64,000 bases of DNA, taken from positions 1,191,666 to 1,255,665 of the forward strand of contig JH720296.1 in NCBI GenBank assembly GCA_000231825.2. Reading direction: 5' to 3'. Position 1 is the first letter of the stretch; each line of letters begins with the position of its first letter. Below the pieces are notes generated by a model, which saw only the letters and a program-made list of their open reading frames with translations, did no database searches and was not told the DNA's origin. The position numbers and the translations under genes are program-made. Below, piece by piece: positions 11,772-26,779 of the stretch. The DNA comes from Tetrahymena elliotti 4EA. Lineage: Eukaryota > Ciliophora > Oligohymenophorea > Hymenostomatida > Tetrahymenidae.

Positions 11772-14700
11772 ATGGATAACTACGAGATATTAGGCTAAAT
11801 CGGAAAGGGTAGCTTTGGTTTAGTATAAAAGATTAAAAGGAAATCGGATGGGAAAGTACTTGTTTGGAAAGAAATGAATTATGGAAGAATGAGCGAAAGA
11901 GAAAAACAATAGCTAGTTGCAGAAGTGAATATAATCCGTGAGCTTAAGCATCCAAATATAGTCAGATATTATGATAGGTATTATTCAAGATATTAATATA
12001 CTTGAATTTAAAATTTTAGAGAATATTTTTCAGAAAAGAATTCGCGTTTTATTTTTAAATTTTGTTGTTTGAAGAAAAGATAAGAACAATTTAATAAAGT
12101 TGATAAATTAATTTTATTTAAATTTGATGCGTTTTTATCATCCAACCTTGTTGCATCAGAGAGCATCTTATTTTCTATTTTCTTTTTAGATTACCTTTTG
12201 AATAAAGAAGAAAGGATTAATCAAAATAAATGTTTTTCAAGATATTGATTTCGATGCAATTATTAAATTTTAAAAATCTTTGGCTGATTATTTATTTGAT
12301 TTCAAATTATAAATCAATCAATCCCAAGCAACTCCTTTTAATACTTTTTCCTTTTGATTTTCAAATAATCACTTGTCTTTAAACAAACAACTTCAAATTT
12401 ATACTGAATGTTGTGGTAACGAGATAATTTATTCAAATCAAGTTGTTTGTTTTTCCTATTTTGCATCAAAATGTTTTAACGTATTCAAGCTATTTTTTTA
12501 TTTTTATCTTTACAATTTTTTTCAATTTTCAACATTTTAAAATTCACTGAAAAATATTTTAAATATTTAAGTTAATTATTTTTTTTCAATAAAAGAATTA
12601 TCGAAAAGAAGGAAACAAAAATTTTTATTATTATGGAATACTGTGAGGGTGGAGATGTGGGTACTCTCTTAAAAAAATGTAAGAAAGAAAAAGATTATAT
12701 TGCTGAAGATGTGATTTGGAAAATATTTACATAAATCGTCCTTGCACTTAACGAATGCCACAACAGACCTTAGGGAAAGATTTTACATAGAGATTTAAAA
12801 CCTGCAAATATATTTCTTGATGCTTAAAATAATATTAAATTGGGAGATTTTGGTTTAAGTAGAGTGATGGGAGAGTAATCAGAGTTTGCTGACACACATG
12901 TAGGAACACCTTATTATATGTCACCTGAGTAAATATAAGAGAAAAAATATAATGAAAAAAGTGATATTTGGAGTGCTGGTTGTCTTTTGTATGAAATGGC
13001 AGCTTTAAAACCTCCTTTTGAAGCTACAAATCATCTTTCTCTAGCTATTAAAATTAAGAGTGGTAAATTTGAAAGACTTCCTTTGAGATATAGCGAAGAA
13101 TTGCAAAAGTTAATTGAAAGTATGGTCCACATCGACCCTGAAAAGAGACCTTCAGTTTAAAATATTCTCGAGTTACCATAGATCAGTCTCCGTTTAAAAG
13201 AGAGAAAACTAAGAGAAAAGCATTCTTAAATCAAATTAAAAGAAGATGAGCTTAAAAAGCGTGAGGATTAATTACAGGAGAGAATAGATCAAATAGAAAA
13301 AAAGGAGAAAGATTTATAAGCTCAAGAATAAGCTTTAAAAGATTTGGAAGACTAAGTTAAGTAAATAGAGGCCTAGCTGAACATAAGATCCTCATAAAGC
13401 TCTTTGCAATAAACTGAGGAAGATACTTTTTAAAGACAAGATAAATAACCTCAAAAAAGTGCAAGAGGAGAGTATTAACTACTTAGTTAAAATTTAAATA
13501 GCTTTGGTAAGGACCTAATGATACTAAATAAAGGTAGTGTTGAAAATAACAGCAGCGGAAGCTCAAGCAAAAATAGTACTGCAACTGCATCAAATAACAC
13601 TTTTGAGCTGTTTAAAAAAGAAAAGGAAAATATGATTAATAATAGCAGTAATATTTAAAGTAATCTTTAGAGCATTGATAATTACAGAAAAGAAAAAGAA
13701 ATTTAAAAATAACTTTAATCATATTCCAGTAATAAATATCCCATATTTTAAAAGTCTAATTCATCTATTGTTTCTTAGAGTTTAACAGACTAATAAATGT
13801 TGCTATAGTAATAAAGTTCTCAAGATACAACTTCATCATAAGTTGTGCAACAATAGTCTAGTGACAATAATCAATCAAATTTAAAATTAAGAAGCAACAA
13901 CACTGATGCCCAATAAACTCATAGCAGCTGTTCATCTAATTCGAGCAACAATGATGCTAACACAAAAGATAAAAATTATACTTTATACCAAAGGAGAGAA
14001 CAAGAAGCATTTTAAAAAACTCCTAACAACCATAATAATCAACACTAAAACTATCATCATACATTGAGTAAATAAAGTGACATGGAAAGTGTAACTAAAA
14101 AAAATACTTCTTATTCAAAAGACCATTAATATAAATCAGTTGATCATTTCACATCTATTTAAAATAACAACAACTCTAGCTCCAAAAAAGATGAAAGCAC
14201 TGCATTTAGCACAACATGCAAATAAATTCCACAATCGGCCTCTTAAAATTAGAATATTGCTAATCAAAGCAGCAATAAATCCTCCCATAAAAGTAGCAGT
14301 GAAAATCTCCCTAAAAAGAGCACAATCAGTTAGAATCCCTCAGGCACAACTAACTTGAATTAAAATATGAATGAGAATTAAAATTAAGAAAACTCTTCAG
14401 CTGCTTCAAACAATAACAACAACAACAGCAATACTGGAATGTCTGCTTTTGAAAGATACAAAGCATCCATTTTATAACAATAGCAATAGTAATAATAAAA
14501 CTAAAATAATAATGGCTATTAAAATAAATATGCTTAAATTAAATCAAAAGTTCGTTAAGCAAGCTAAGATTCCATGGATGATAATGAATAGTAAACAGCA
14601 GGTAACAATTATGTGTCAACAAAGCTCCACACATAATAACCTGTTTCAAGCAAATTAAGAGCTTAAACATCATTTGATTCTGTTTCAATTAAATAAAATC

Positions 14701-15761
14701 AAGATAATAAAAATTATTTGCTTAATTACAAAAAAGATATCCCCTCTTCTGGAATCACTACTTCAGCTGCTACTATTTCTAGAAGATCAGCTAATACTAC
14801 AATTGATTCTGTAAAGTATTCTTAAGTAAATAATTCTACCTAAGGAGTTACTAATAATGCCAATAATAATAATAATTCTAATGCTTCATATGAAATATAT
14901 AAATAAGCAAACATGAAAAGAACTGATAGTTATAAAGAAAATACTTTTAAAAATATAATGCAATAATAAAACAATGCTTCTAATAAATAATTAGATACAG
15001 TGAATCCTAATACTTCTAATAATACATAATAAACTAACTCTTCAACTACTTTAGCTTAGAATTAAAAGAATTTATCTTATAAGAATAGATCATCTTTAGA
15101 GCCTAAAAATAGATTCCACTCATAACACAGTACTATATCTTCAACTTAAACAGCAACAGGATAAGTAGCTGTGCAATAGCCATAATAATCTTCTTCTTAG
15201 GTTGCTTTAAACTCTAATAAACCTCCTATAACAATGAGCAATAATAATGCAACAATAAATGGTAATAGTAACAACGAAGATGCCTTGCTTAATTTCAAAA
15301 CACTTCCTAATACTGAATTTCAATATGACAGTAATAATGTTAATAAAATGTAAATAAAGAAGAAAAATAATAATAGTTTCACATCAACATCATAAAATAT
15401 AGGTAGCAATTATTTAAATAGTAATAGTAATTATCTAAATAATTAACCACGTACCACTACTAACAGTAGTACCATAGGTAATAACTCAGCTCGTATAAAT
15501 AATACTGAATCAAGTATTGAGAGAAAAAAAGAATTCCCTCGCCCTAGAAATAATTACCTATTACCTTCTTCTAAATAAACTCCTAGCAGCATTCAAAACC
15601 CTGATAAGAATTACTTTTCAGAATAACCAAACAACTTAATGACAGTATAAACAGACCAACTATATAATAAATATAATATGAGAAAAATAGGAGACAATAT
15701 TATTTCACCAACTGTCTAACAACTTTCATCTAATTAATATAGAACAGCTACTTAATACTGA
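11772..15761 (+). CDS. NIMA-related (NEK) serine/threonine kinase
   Basis: Two exons, 11772-11977 and 12596-15761, encode about 1123 residues. The N-terminal kinase domain has the glycine loop GKGSFG (11-16), the ATP lysine in VWKEM (K33), HRDLKPAN (133-140), DFG (153-155), GTPYYMSPEQ in the activation segment and IWSAGCLLYEM. All catalytic residues are present. The VWKEMNYG and REKQQLVAEV stretches are typical of the NEK2-like branch, which acts in mitosis, centrosomes/basal bodies and cilia. A coiled coil (LKKREDQLQERIDQIEKKEK) follows the kinase domain, as in NEK2. The last about 750 residues are Gln/Asn/Ser low complexity, far longer than in animal NEK2. Stop TGA at 15759-15761. The exact NEK subfamily needs a tree. 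Confidence 0.93.
11978..12595 (+). other. Unusually long intron in the NEK kinase domain
   Basis: A 618-nt GT-AG intron splits an Arg codon (AG|A) after the kinase N-lobe motif VRYYD. It is about ten times longer than most introns in this window. No open frame or RNA signature was recognised inside it. Confidence 0.85.
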
Positions 15762-17048
15762 TCAAATTGATTCTAACAACCAAATAAATAACTAATTAAT
15801 TAAATTTCTTAATTTTCCCTCAACCAGAATCAAAAAAAAAGATTTGAACTGAAAAATATTTTCTTGAATTTAGATACAAAATGTATTTACTTCGAAAAAG
15901 AGAATCATTTATATAAATAAATATTTGTATAGAAAACAACCAATAATTTTGAAAGTCTTCTGTTTGTTGTCATAAAAAGAAAATAGTTTAATGAATTGTA
16001 ATAACAAAAATGGAGCATTTAAAAAATAAATGAACAAATGAATGAATGAAATAACTAAATTAATAATATAAATTAACAAGTAATCAGATTTTTTTCTATT
16101 TCATACACAACTATATAAATATATTGTATTATTATTATCATAATTATAATATTATTATTCATCTAATAATGAGAAAAAATACTCTTAACAATTAATCTTA
16201 CTGTAAATACATAGATTAACTAATAATTACATCATTTTTGTATTAAATTTATCATTCTACTCATTTCGTTATTTACTTTTCATAATTTATCTCTCTTCCT
16301 TCTTTTCATCATGAGGAGGGAGGAAAACAAAACAGGTAATTATTTTAAAAGCCTCATACTTTTTGATAAGAAAAGAAAAGTTTTTATTCAATTATTATTA
16401 AGAATCTAGAATTATAATTTATAAAGTAATTTAAAATAATTGAGTAGAATAAATTAAAAAGTAACAAATATTCTATTTCTAATACATCTTTACTCTATTA
16501 GGATTCATCTTTAGTTATATTTAAGAAATAGACTTAACAATTCACATTACTGTTATTATATCAATAGATAAATAATTTATGTATTAAATTTATTATCCTA
16601 CATCCAACGATCCTAATAGTTTGATTATTATTCTAAAAATCTCAGAGATCATTAGTTTCTTTGATCTTCTTTACATTTACTTCTTCCATAATTAATAGAA
16701 TAAATAGTATTTGAAAAAATAATAGTTAATGGAATTACTATTATTAATAATTGTTAAAACCTCCTCCTTTTCCATGTAAGAAGAAAATATTTTAATAAAT
16801 AATTTTTAATTTTATTTAAAGGAAAATGAATAAATTAGCAAAAAAAAAAATCAAATTTTAGCATAAATTAACAAGTAAGTAGATTATATTCTATTTCATA
16901 TAAAACAAAGAGATTTACTGTATAATTATAATATTCTTTTCATATTATAATCTAAAATATTCTAAATGTAAATGTGTCAATTTATAAAATCATCATTTTT
17001 TTTTAATAAACTAATCATTCTACATCAGTTATTATTTTCATATTTATC
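15762..17048. other. Convergent intergenic region with a duplicated block
   Basis: The spacer between the 3' ends of the NEK gene (plus) and the small secreted-protein gene (minus). From about 16066 on it consists mainly of diverged direct repeats described separately. No gene is recognised in it. Confidence 0.6.
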
Positions 17049-17110
17049 TCAAAGATCATCTATTTCTTTATCTTATTTTCCTTCTGCTTCTTCCATAGGT
17101 GGTAGAATTT
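16066..17110. repeat. Three diverged tandem copies of a gene 3' end
   Basis: Three blocks of about 350-400 bp share the same order of motifs: copy A about 16066-16440, copy B about 16445-16860, copy C about 16864-17110. A and C both begin near aaattaacaagta followed by ctatttcata, and all carry a tattaaatttat/catt-like stretch. B repeats the last codons of the minus-strand gene: ATGGAAGAAG is kept, and the reverse strand reads ATGATCTCTGAGAT beside the real ATGATCTTTGAGAT. C overlaps the real stop codon. A and B look like decayed, non-coding copies. Confidence 0.6.
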
Positions 17111-17510
17111 CTGATTCTCCATACATCATTTCAAAAGCAGTTTAGTATTTGTCAATATTTTCTTATAAAAATATTACAAATTTGGAAGTTAAATCTTCAA
17201 AAACGTCCTTATAAGTTAATTTGTTTTCTAGTTCATCTGGCTTAGCGTAAACAAAATCATGAATTGCTTCAATCAAAAGTGTTATTTTTTCTTGATTAAA
17301 GTTCTATCCTGCTAAACTCATACCTGCTGCAATTATATCTCTTAATACTTTAAAGTATGTTTCTTTAGAAAATAACAGCTTTCCTTCTGTATCATGTTGA
17401 CGAATAATTTCCATAATGAAGCTATCTTCATCTGTGACTGTATCGTAGTCTGATTTAACAAATTAAGATGTCAAAAGTAACACAAGTAAAATAAAAAGTA
17501 TTTATCTCAT
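17049..17510 (-). CDS. Small secreted or ER-luminal protein
   Basis: One exon of 153 codons; ATG at 17510, TGA at 17049-17051. The start MRQILFILLVLLLTSQFVKS is a clear signal peptide, with cleavage probably before SDYDTVTDE. The mature protein of about 133 residues is acidic and largely helical (EIIRQHDTEGKLLFSKETYFKV, LLIEAIHDFVY), with a loose resemblance to a calcium-binding helix-loop-helix (DTEGKLLFSKE) that I would not call an EF-hand. The C-terminus is EGKQDKEIDDL, not a KDEL-type retention signal. No family is recognised. Its last codons and 3' flank belong to a tandem duplication. Confidence 0.75.
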
Positions 17511-18752
17511 CTTTTTATGATAACTATCAATAAACTAAGATTGTCTTAAATTTTAATTATTTTTAATATTAATTACAAAGAATTCCAAGTGTTTTTAGTC
17601 AATTTGTAAATCAATCTTTAAGCAGATAACTAATAAAGATATTTATTATTCACACATGTAACCTTACAGTTTGCCAAAATAATTCTAAACAAGGAATATC
17701 ATTAAAAAATATTGCAAAATCAATTTTTGAATTTATTTTCAAAAAAATTGTTTGAGAAAATAGATTTCATTTTTTTCATCATTTTCATAAGTGAGATAAT
17801 TTTATGCATATTCTACCATGAAATAAGAAAGATTTAACTTGAAAAATAAAAATTAAATAAAATCATTTATGTTATTTTTGGAAAAAATATGGCTTTTACA
17901 ATTATAAATGATATATGCCCTATTTGGTAATTTTTGAGATTCTAGCTTTTTCAGTATTTTTAAAATGCTTTAAGATGAATTTTCAATTAATAATCTTCCT
18001 CATCTTCTCATAATTATGAAATAGCAAAATTTTTAAAAATATCTTTTTTTGTTTTATAATAGTTTTTATCCTAATTCTTTAAAGATTTTAAAAATGTGAT
18101 TGATAATTTAATATGCTTAAAATTAACAAAGTTACTGACAAGATGAAATATTTTTTGAAATAAATTAAAAAATTAGAGTAGAAAGATATTAAAGTAGGTA
18201 TTATGAACTTTTTGATAATTTTAAATAAAAAAACTTTGAAAAATGTGGTTGTTTATTTTGAGTTCTAGTTAACTCAAGAATAGTTTGATTACTTTGTTCT
18301 AGTTAATTGAAAAAATGAATTTTTTTAGAAATATTGTATTTTAAGAGATAAGCAAATAGGAGATAATTTTTTTTTATTTATATATTAGGACTGATAATTA
18401 ATAAAATATATATGTAACAAAAAGAATAGCAGTTTTAACAAATAGAGAGATATAGATAGAATCAAACGATAAAACATATAATATATTAAAGATTAATTAA
18501 AACTTTCTTAATAAAAGAATGTATTAGTTAGTTTGTTTGTAATAAGTTATTTAACTGCTTGATTGCTTTAGTTTTATTTGAAGAGTTAGTTACTTCAAAA
18601 TTTTTGAATTTATAAAATTGTTATTTATTTTTCTTAGATAAGAGAGGTCGTTAGTTATTTACTAAGTTTAAGAATGATTTAGCTATAAATTGCTCATTGT
18701 TTATACTAACACACTAAAGATAATTAATTTAATTTATAATTAGAATGGCTTT
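17511..18752. other. Intergenic spacer
   Basis: About 1.2 kb between two minus-strand genes, with A/T homopolymers and tttgttag-like runs. It should hold the promoter of the small secreted-protein gene. Nothing else is recognised. Confidence 0.6.
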
Positions 18753-20051
<1,299 letters not shown>

Positions 20052-20905
20052 GGTTAAACTTGATTGATTGATTTGTTTTTTCTTTTTTAATGTTTGTTTT
20101 CTTTTGATAAATTAATAACGAAATAAATAATATATCTATTAACAAATTTCTTTTTCTGTTTTTTATTAGGCTTTTCTATTCATTTTGAATATTTCAGAAA
20201 GCACACAAGCAAGCAACCTTATTATTTCTTAATTTATTTTTTAGGTAATTGTTTGTTTTTCAACTAATCCTCTATCTATCTTAACAAATTTTGTATTTCT
20301 CCTTATTTTTAAATTATATGTATTAAGTCATCATTAAAAACACTAAGCTTTTCTTATTCCGAATAAAATCCATCAATTCGTATTTTAACTTGGCCTTTTT
20401 ATTCGTTGAAAATAATCAAATAAAACTAAAATTAAATTCGAAGCTAAGATAAGCTCTCCTACTAAAAATACAAAAAGAAATGAATATTATGGAAAATATT
20501 AATAAAATTTGAATTATTTCTTTTATCTATGAATAATTAAATGTTCTCATAAATCTAATCTCTTTAAATAAATCTCACCATATTTTTTCTAAAATTATTA
20601 TGTGAAACTTTATGTATGAAGGAATGAATGAATTGGTTAAATACAAAAATAGAGTTAGTTAATTGTATTTGATTAGTCTTTTAAAAATAATCTCAAAGCT
20701 TAACCTCAAATCTTAAACATAAATATTTAATTTATAAAATAAGTTGAAGTCTTAAAAGTAAATTTTGGTGTAAAATTTTTGAGAAAGAAAGTATTAAAAC
20801 AAATAAACTGGTAAATAAATAATATATGAATTATAAAAATCCTTAATTTAATTATTAAATAAAGTTAGAATTTCTATTGGATAGTATGCCAAAAATAACA
20901 TTTAA
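20052..20905. other. Intergenic spacer
   Basis: About 0.85 kb upstream of the Rab6-like gene (minus), containing its promoter and the 3' flank of the PARP-finger gene. AT-rich, with no gene, RNA or repeat recognised. Confidence 0.6.
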
Positions 20906-21934
20906 TCATGCATCTACCCAATCAAATCTAACAACTTAATCCTTTTTGAAAACAGCATCACAATCAATTTTATCAGTGTCTTCCATATATCCAGGGCATG
21001 TGTACTCTCCTGTAGATTTATTGAATCTTAACTTTCCACCTCCACATTGAGTGCATTGAGGTATAGCACCAAGAGTGTATCCATCAGCAACTTTCTCTAA
21101 TAAAATATCTTTAGTGCCTGTTTAAGTTTAGTTATTTGCTTTTAAAATAGCTTTAAGCTATGCTACATTTTTAGATTTTAATTCTTCTAATTTCTTCAAG
21201 TATTTCTGTCTTTAGCTATCAGTATAAGCAGCTAAATTTACTTCTATATCATTTTGTTCGTCATCATCATCTTCAACTGCACTGGCTTTTGATCTTTTAA
21301 GGGTTTATTTTTCAGTCTTTTAAGCCTTTGTGGATTTCTTTGCCTTTTTCACTACTTCTTCATCTGATTCATCATCAGAATCATATACATCCCATGTCTT
21401 ATCTAATTTCTTAACTTTTTTATCAAAGTTATTTCTATATTTAACATATTCTTCCACCGCTTTATTGAATAAATCCTTTTCTACTTTCTTAGTAGGGTTG
21501 CTAATCATATTTTTAAGAGTTCCAGTCTTTTTTTTAGCATCATAATCAACAACTGGATGACCAGCTACTGGAGGTAAACAATTTTAGTGATAATATCTCT
21601 TACTTACGTATACAGTTTCATATCTATCTCTTTCTGAGCTACACCATCTTAGCACATCTTTCTCGATTGCTTTACCACAAGATCTGCACTTAGCTTTATT
21701 AGAAACAGATATTTCCAAGCATAAATCATCATAATATTTATATTCGGGTGTGTTACTATCAAAATCGTATCCGTACATTTTGAAATACTTATTTCTTTCT
21801 TTACACAATTATTTCTAAATTAATTTGATTTTTGGTTATTAATTTAAAATTTCTGATTTTTTATCTTTTTTATAGAAAGAATCTTAATATTTAAGTTGGT
21901 GAAATCTGATTCCTAAATTAGCGCGGCTTTTCAT
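20906..21934 (-). CDS. PARP-type zinc finger plus PADR1 zinc-binding domain protein, no catalytic domain
   Basis: A single exon of 342 residues. ATG at 21934 gives MKSRANLGIRF and stays in frame to TGA at 20906-20908; an internal ATG at 21778 is the alternative start. Residues about 80-120 form a zf-PARP domain with Cys83, Cys86, His116 and Cys119 (CRSCGKAI ... RYYHQNCLP), the module by which PARP1 and DNA ligase III detect DNA breaks. An acidic/Lys-rich linker (DSDDESDEE) follows. The C-terminal about 110 residues match PADR1/zinc finger 3 of PARP1, including CTQCGGGKL and YTCPGY. No WGR or ADP-ribosyltransferase domain is present, so it cannot be a PARP by itself; it may be a DNA-damage or chromatin adaptor. 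Confidence 0.88.
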
Positions 21935-22688
21935 TATTTTTCTGATGATTTTTTGCAATAGATAATGGAACTTCAGAATGATATGGCTATTCCTCAATTG
22001 TTTTTGATATTCTTAGATTATTTTTTAAATACACTTCTCTTTTTAATTTGCAGTAAATAAATAAAAATGTGGTGATAGAAGGTATTTATTTCATATTTTG
22101 CGAATCAAAAATAAAAGGATACTTTTTAATTACTTTATTTGTAGTGATAGAAATTTAAAATTAAAAGTATTAGAATTTATTAATCCATCATTTTTACTCA
22201 ATAAATTAATTTAAGTAAAAGTTTTTCTTTAATTTTTTAACAAATATTTTGATGTTCAAAACAAACAATTTATAAAAATAATCTAAATTTTGAAGGACTG
22301 TAATTTAAAAAAATGATTTTTCATAGTTTAAATAGGAATCATTTTAGTTTTAGATAATATATAATTAGTTTAAAAGAGTTAGTAAAAATATCAAAAATAA
22401 AATATTTAGTAATTTAATAGACCAATTTATCAATCTATTTATTACAAAGCAAAGAAATATAGTTGTTGCATTAAATATAAAATGAATAAATACCAATAGA
22501 ATGGATAACTTTTAAACTGATTCCTATTATTTTGTTAGTAAATTTGTTAATTTTATTAAAAAAGCAATGTAATCTATTTAAAAATTGAAAAAATTAAAAA
22601 TTTTTTAATCTTATATCTAACTAAATTCAATATCAAAGCAAATTAAGTAAAAGATCTTTTAGGGTTTATATTAAGAATTATAGATAGA
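21935..22688. other. Divergent intergenic region
   Basis: About 0.75 kb between the PARP-finger gene (minus) and the next plus-strand gene, so it holds both promoters. AT-rich, nothing else recognised. Confidence 0.6.
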
Positions 22689-24598
22689 ATGAGACCAGCA
22701 AGAGGAAAATCTAATCCAAAGTAAGATTTAACTAGAAAATAATGGAATTTTAATTCATTACTTAACAAAAATATAAATAGGGCTCCATTAGCTTCTTAAC
22801 AACTAGAGTTAGAAACTAAAAAAATGGTATTTAAAATTGATAATTGAATTATATAGAAAATAGCATTTTCAAATAAGAATCTCTAAACAAAATTGAATTG
22901 TAAAATAGGAGGAAAAGCTAGCTTATTTAAAGGCACAAATGGAAGTTGAAAAGAAGAAAAAAGAAGAATAGTAATCACAAATTAAATTATCTTAGCTTAA
23001 ATTTATGCAAATTTTAAATCTTAAAAAGATTAAGAACTAGTGGAAGCAGATGGAAATCATCAACAGCAGCCTAGCCCATAAAGAGTAAAATTGTAATATG
23101 AAATAAATATTGAAATATTTTTAAAATAAGATTATGCTAATTTGATAATTGATGCAAAAAAGTAAAATGAAAAAACAAATAAAATTGATTATGCAAAAAT
23201 GAATAAAGAGTTTGGTCAAAAAATGGCACAAAAATCTTCATTAAGTAATTTACTTAAATTAAAAATTATTGAAATAGAATATTATTTAAAGAAAATACAA
23301 GCAGTAGCGTTTCGTCAATGTAAAGACCATCTTCAAATTCATAATCTTTGAGATAAAAAGAAAATTAAAGTTCGAATGACTTAAATAAATCCCTGAACGG
23401 ATCTTTTCAATAAAGTAGCAGTAAAGGAATGTTAGAAAGAAGAAATTCAAGAGAAGGAAGCTAAATAAAATAAACAAAAGTGAATTTAACACCTTTCTTA
23501 AAATAATTTTTGGAAGAAACAAATTTAGTAAAATTTACAGATGTTTTTTTAAATCAAGGTTACTAAAATGAAGATCAAATTAAATGTAAAATTCATTTTT
23601 ATTTTTAAAAGAAAAATGGGCATTTTTATTATTATATAAAAAAAGAAATAAACAATGAAGTCTTAAATAAAATGGGTATCCCTCCAGGATTTTAAATCAA
23701 AATCATGAAAAAAATTAATGCATTTAATCTTAACAAAAGTGTTGATTTAAATAATACCGAATTAACAAAAAAACCTTCAATCAGTAATAGCACAACAAAT
23801 CTTAAAGTAGGAATACAAAAACCTCTATTAGAAGAGTAAAAAACCAACATTTAGGAAATAAAAAGTGAATCTCCTGGCAAGTAAATAGATGGTACTAGTA
23901 AAATTGTAAATAAACCTCCTTTGTTGAAGAAATAGCCTTCCTAGGACTTGAAAAAAGTAAGATTTTAGGAGAAGTCACCTTAGATCTAACCTAAAATAAA
24001 GTAATCAAATGATAATACTGGAAAACAGCTCTTTCATACTGAATCAACTGCTACAAATGCATAAACTCCTTCTGATTTCTTAACTAAAAAAATAAGTTGC
24101 TGGTAATGCTATTCAATTGTAACTGAGGAAAAATCTATTGAAAAACATAATAAATATTTTTGCAAAGAAGAGTGCCTTAAAACCTATGAAGATTTTTATA
24201 TTGTAAATTATTCAACTTTTTAAAAAAATAAACTAAAAATAATTTAAAATAACTAGGTATAATGTGCAAATAAAAAATGCTAAAAACAAATTAGTAAACA
24301 AGATTGCAGCTTTAGAGAAGGTAATTGGTATTGTCTAGGAAAGTGTGAGCCTAATATTTAATAAATAGAATAAATGTGGGAAGAATAAATTTAATCATCA
24401 GAAAAAGTTGAGGGAGAAACTGATGAACAATTCTATGAAAGAAAAATAAAAGAATTCGAAAACATAGATAAAAGAAAAAAAGTTGAATATGATTTAAAGC
24501 TTTCAAGTGAAAACGAAAAGAAATCTAAAGTCTTAACTCTTGAAGAAATAGAAGCAAAATATAAATTAATAAATGAAAACTAAGAAGATATAAATTGA
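22689..24598 (+). CDS. SAM-like domain and Cys-rich zinc-finger protein
   Basis: Six exons: 22689-22720, 22781-22826, 22909-22970, about 22996 (or 23030, 23036, 23041)-23084, 23131-23244 and 23292-24598, giving about 549 codons with all phases closing. The start MRPARGKSNPK is basic, followed by a Lys/Glu coiled coil (EEKLAYLKAQMEVEKKKK). Around residues 205-280 a SAM-like segment is visible (LTPFLKQFLEETNLVKF ... KMGIPPGFQIKIMKKI), a fold used for protein or RNA binding. Further on lies a zinc-finger-like region with paired cysteines (CWQCYS, HNKYFCKEECL) resembling MYM/TRASH fingers, then a second Cys group (CANKKC, WYCLGKC). Function is unknown; a scaffold or RNA-related role is only inference. 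The acceptor of intron 3 is ambiguous, but every candidate keeps the frame. Confidence 0.75.
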
Positions 24599-25647
24599 AA
24601 TAAATAATTCATCTTTGCTGAATAATATTATCAAAGTATTAGTTAAATAAAAATATCCTTAAAATATGTTGAAATACTCTAAATTAAATAAACTGTAATT
24701 TTTCTAAATAAATAAATAATTGAGACTGAAATATATATATGTTTACATACTTATTTACCATTCTATCAACCATAATTATGCTTATTTCTTTTTAAAATTT
24801 ATTGGTATTTTATTATTTTTATTGTTTTTGTTGCTACTATCGTTATTTTTATAATTATTATTAAAATATTTGAAAGAGGAAGAGCATTTGTATTAAAATG
24901 GTATTGTAAAAATTGATAAAAATAGATTGAATATTTTTGAAAAAATTTAAGCATTTCAAAATTTGAATGGTAAAAAAGAAGAAAGTGACTATTTTCTAAT
25001 TTTATAGTTGTTTTCAGGAATAATTTATTCGTTCTTGAGTTATTGATCTCACTATAAAGTTTAGTTGCTAACAAAAATAACTGTTAATGTATTAATAAAT
25101 TATTCTTATGAATTCTTATTTTTTTTTAAAATGAAGTATATTTAGAAATTTTTTTTTTTAAGTTTCCACATTTACACTTTTTTAAAATTTATTTTTAGTA
25201 TTCGAAGTAATATTCATTTTTTAATTTAGAATATTTAAGGATGGATTTTTAGAATTATTATTATTTTTGAGTACTTCAAGAATTTAATTAATCTAAGAAG
25301 ATTGAAAAAATTAGAAAATAAAGCTTAGTTAATGTGAAATAGTTATCGATCTATACAATATACATGAAAGAAATAATTTAGATAAAAGTATAAAACTTAT
25401 AATAAGTTAATAATTTATATTTTCTATTTAGGGTGGTTTTATATTAAAACCAATAGTTCATTTAAATTTATATATTTTTATTTGATTTATGAGTAAAAAT
25501 TTAACCTATTTAAATTTTACTTTTTTGTTTTTTATTTATTTTTTATATTTTATTGACTATGAATTTTTTTAAAAGTAAGAAATTCAGTTCTTAAATACAG
25601 AAGTTGAATATAATTTCTATTTATATGTCATTATAATGTCAGATATC
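24599..25647. other. Convergent intergenic region
   Basis: About 1.05 kb between the 3' ends of the SAM/zinc-finger gene (plus) and the Rab2-like gene (minus). AT-rich spacer with no recognisable gene. An open frame at 24799-25074 (minus) is low complexity and not credible. Confidence 0.6.

Positions 25648-26779
<1,132 letters not shown>

Noticed and set aside
14140..14658. Two plus-strand open frames inside the NEK tail
   Set aside because: They lie in another frame of the NEK coding sequence, whose own frame continues unbroken when TAA/TAG are read as Gln.
24799..25074. 91-codon minus-strand open frame
   Set aside because: AT-rich low-complexity reading in a convergent spacer; no splice context, no domain, poor codon composition.
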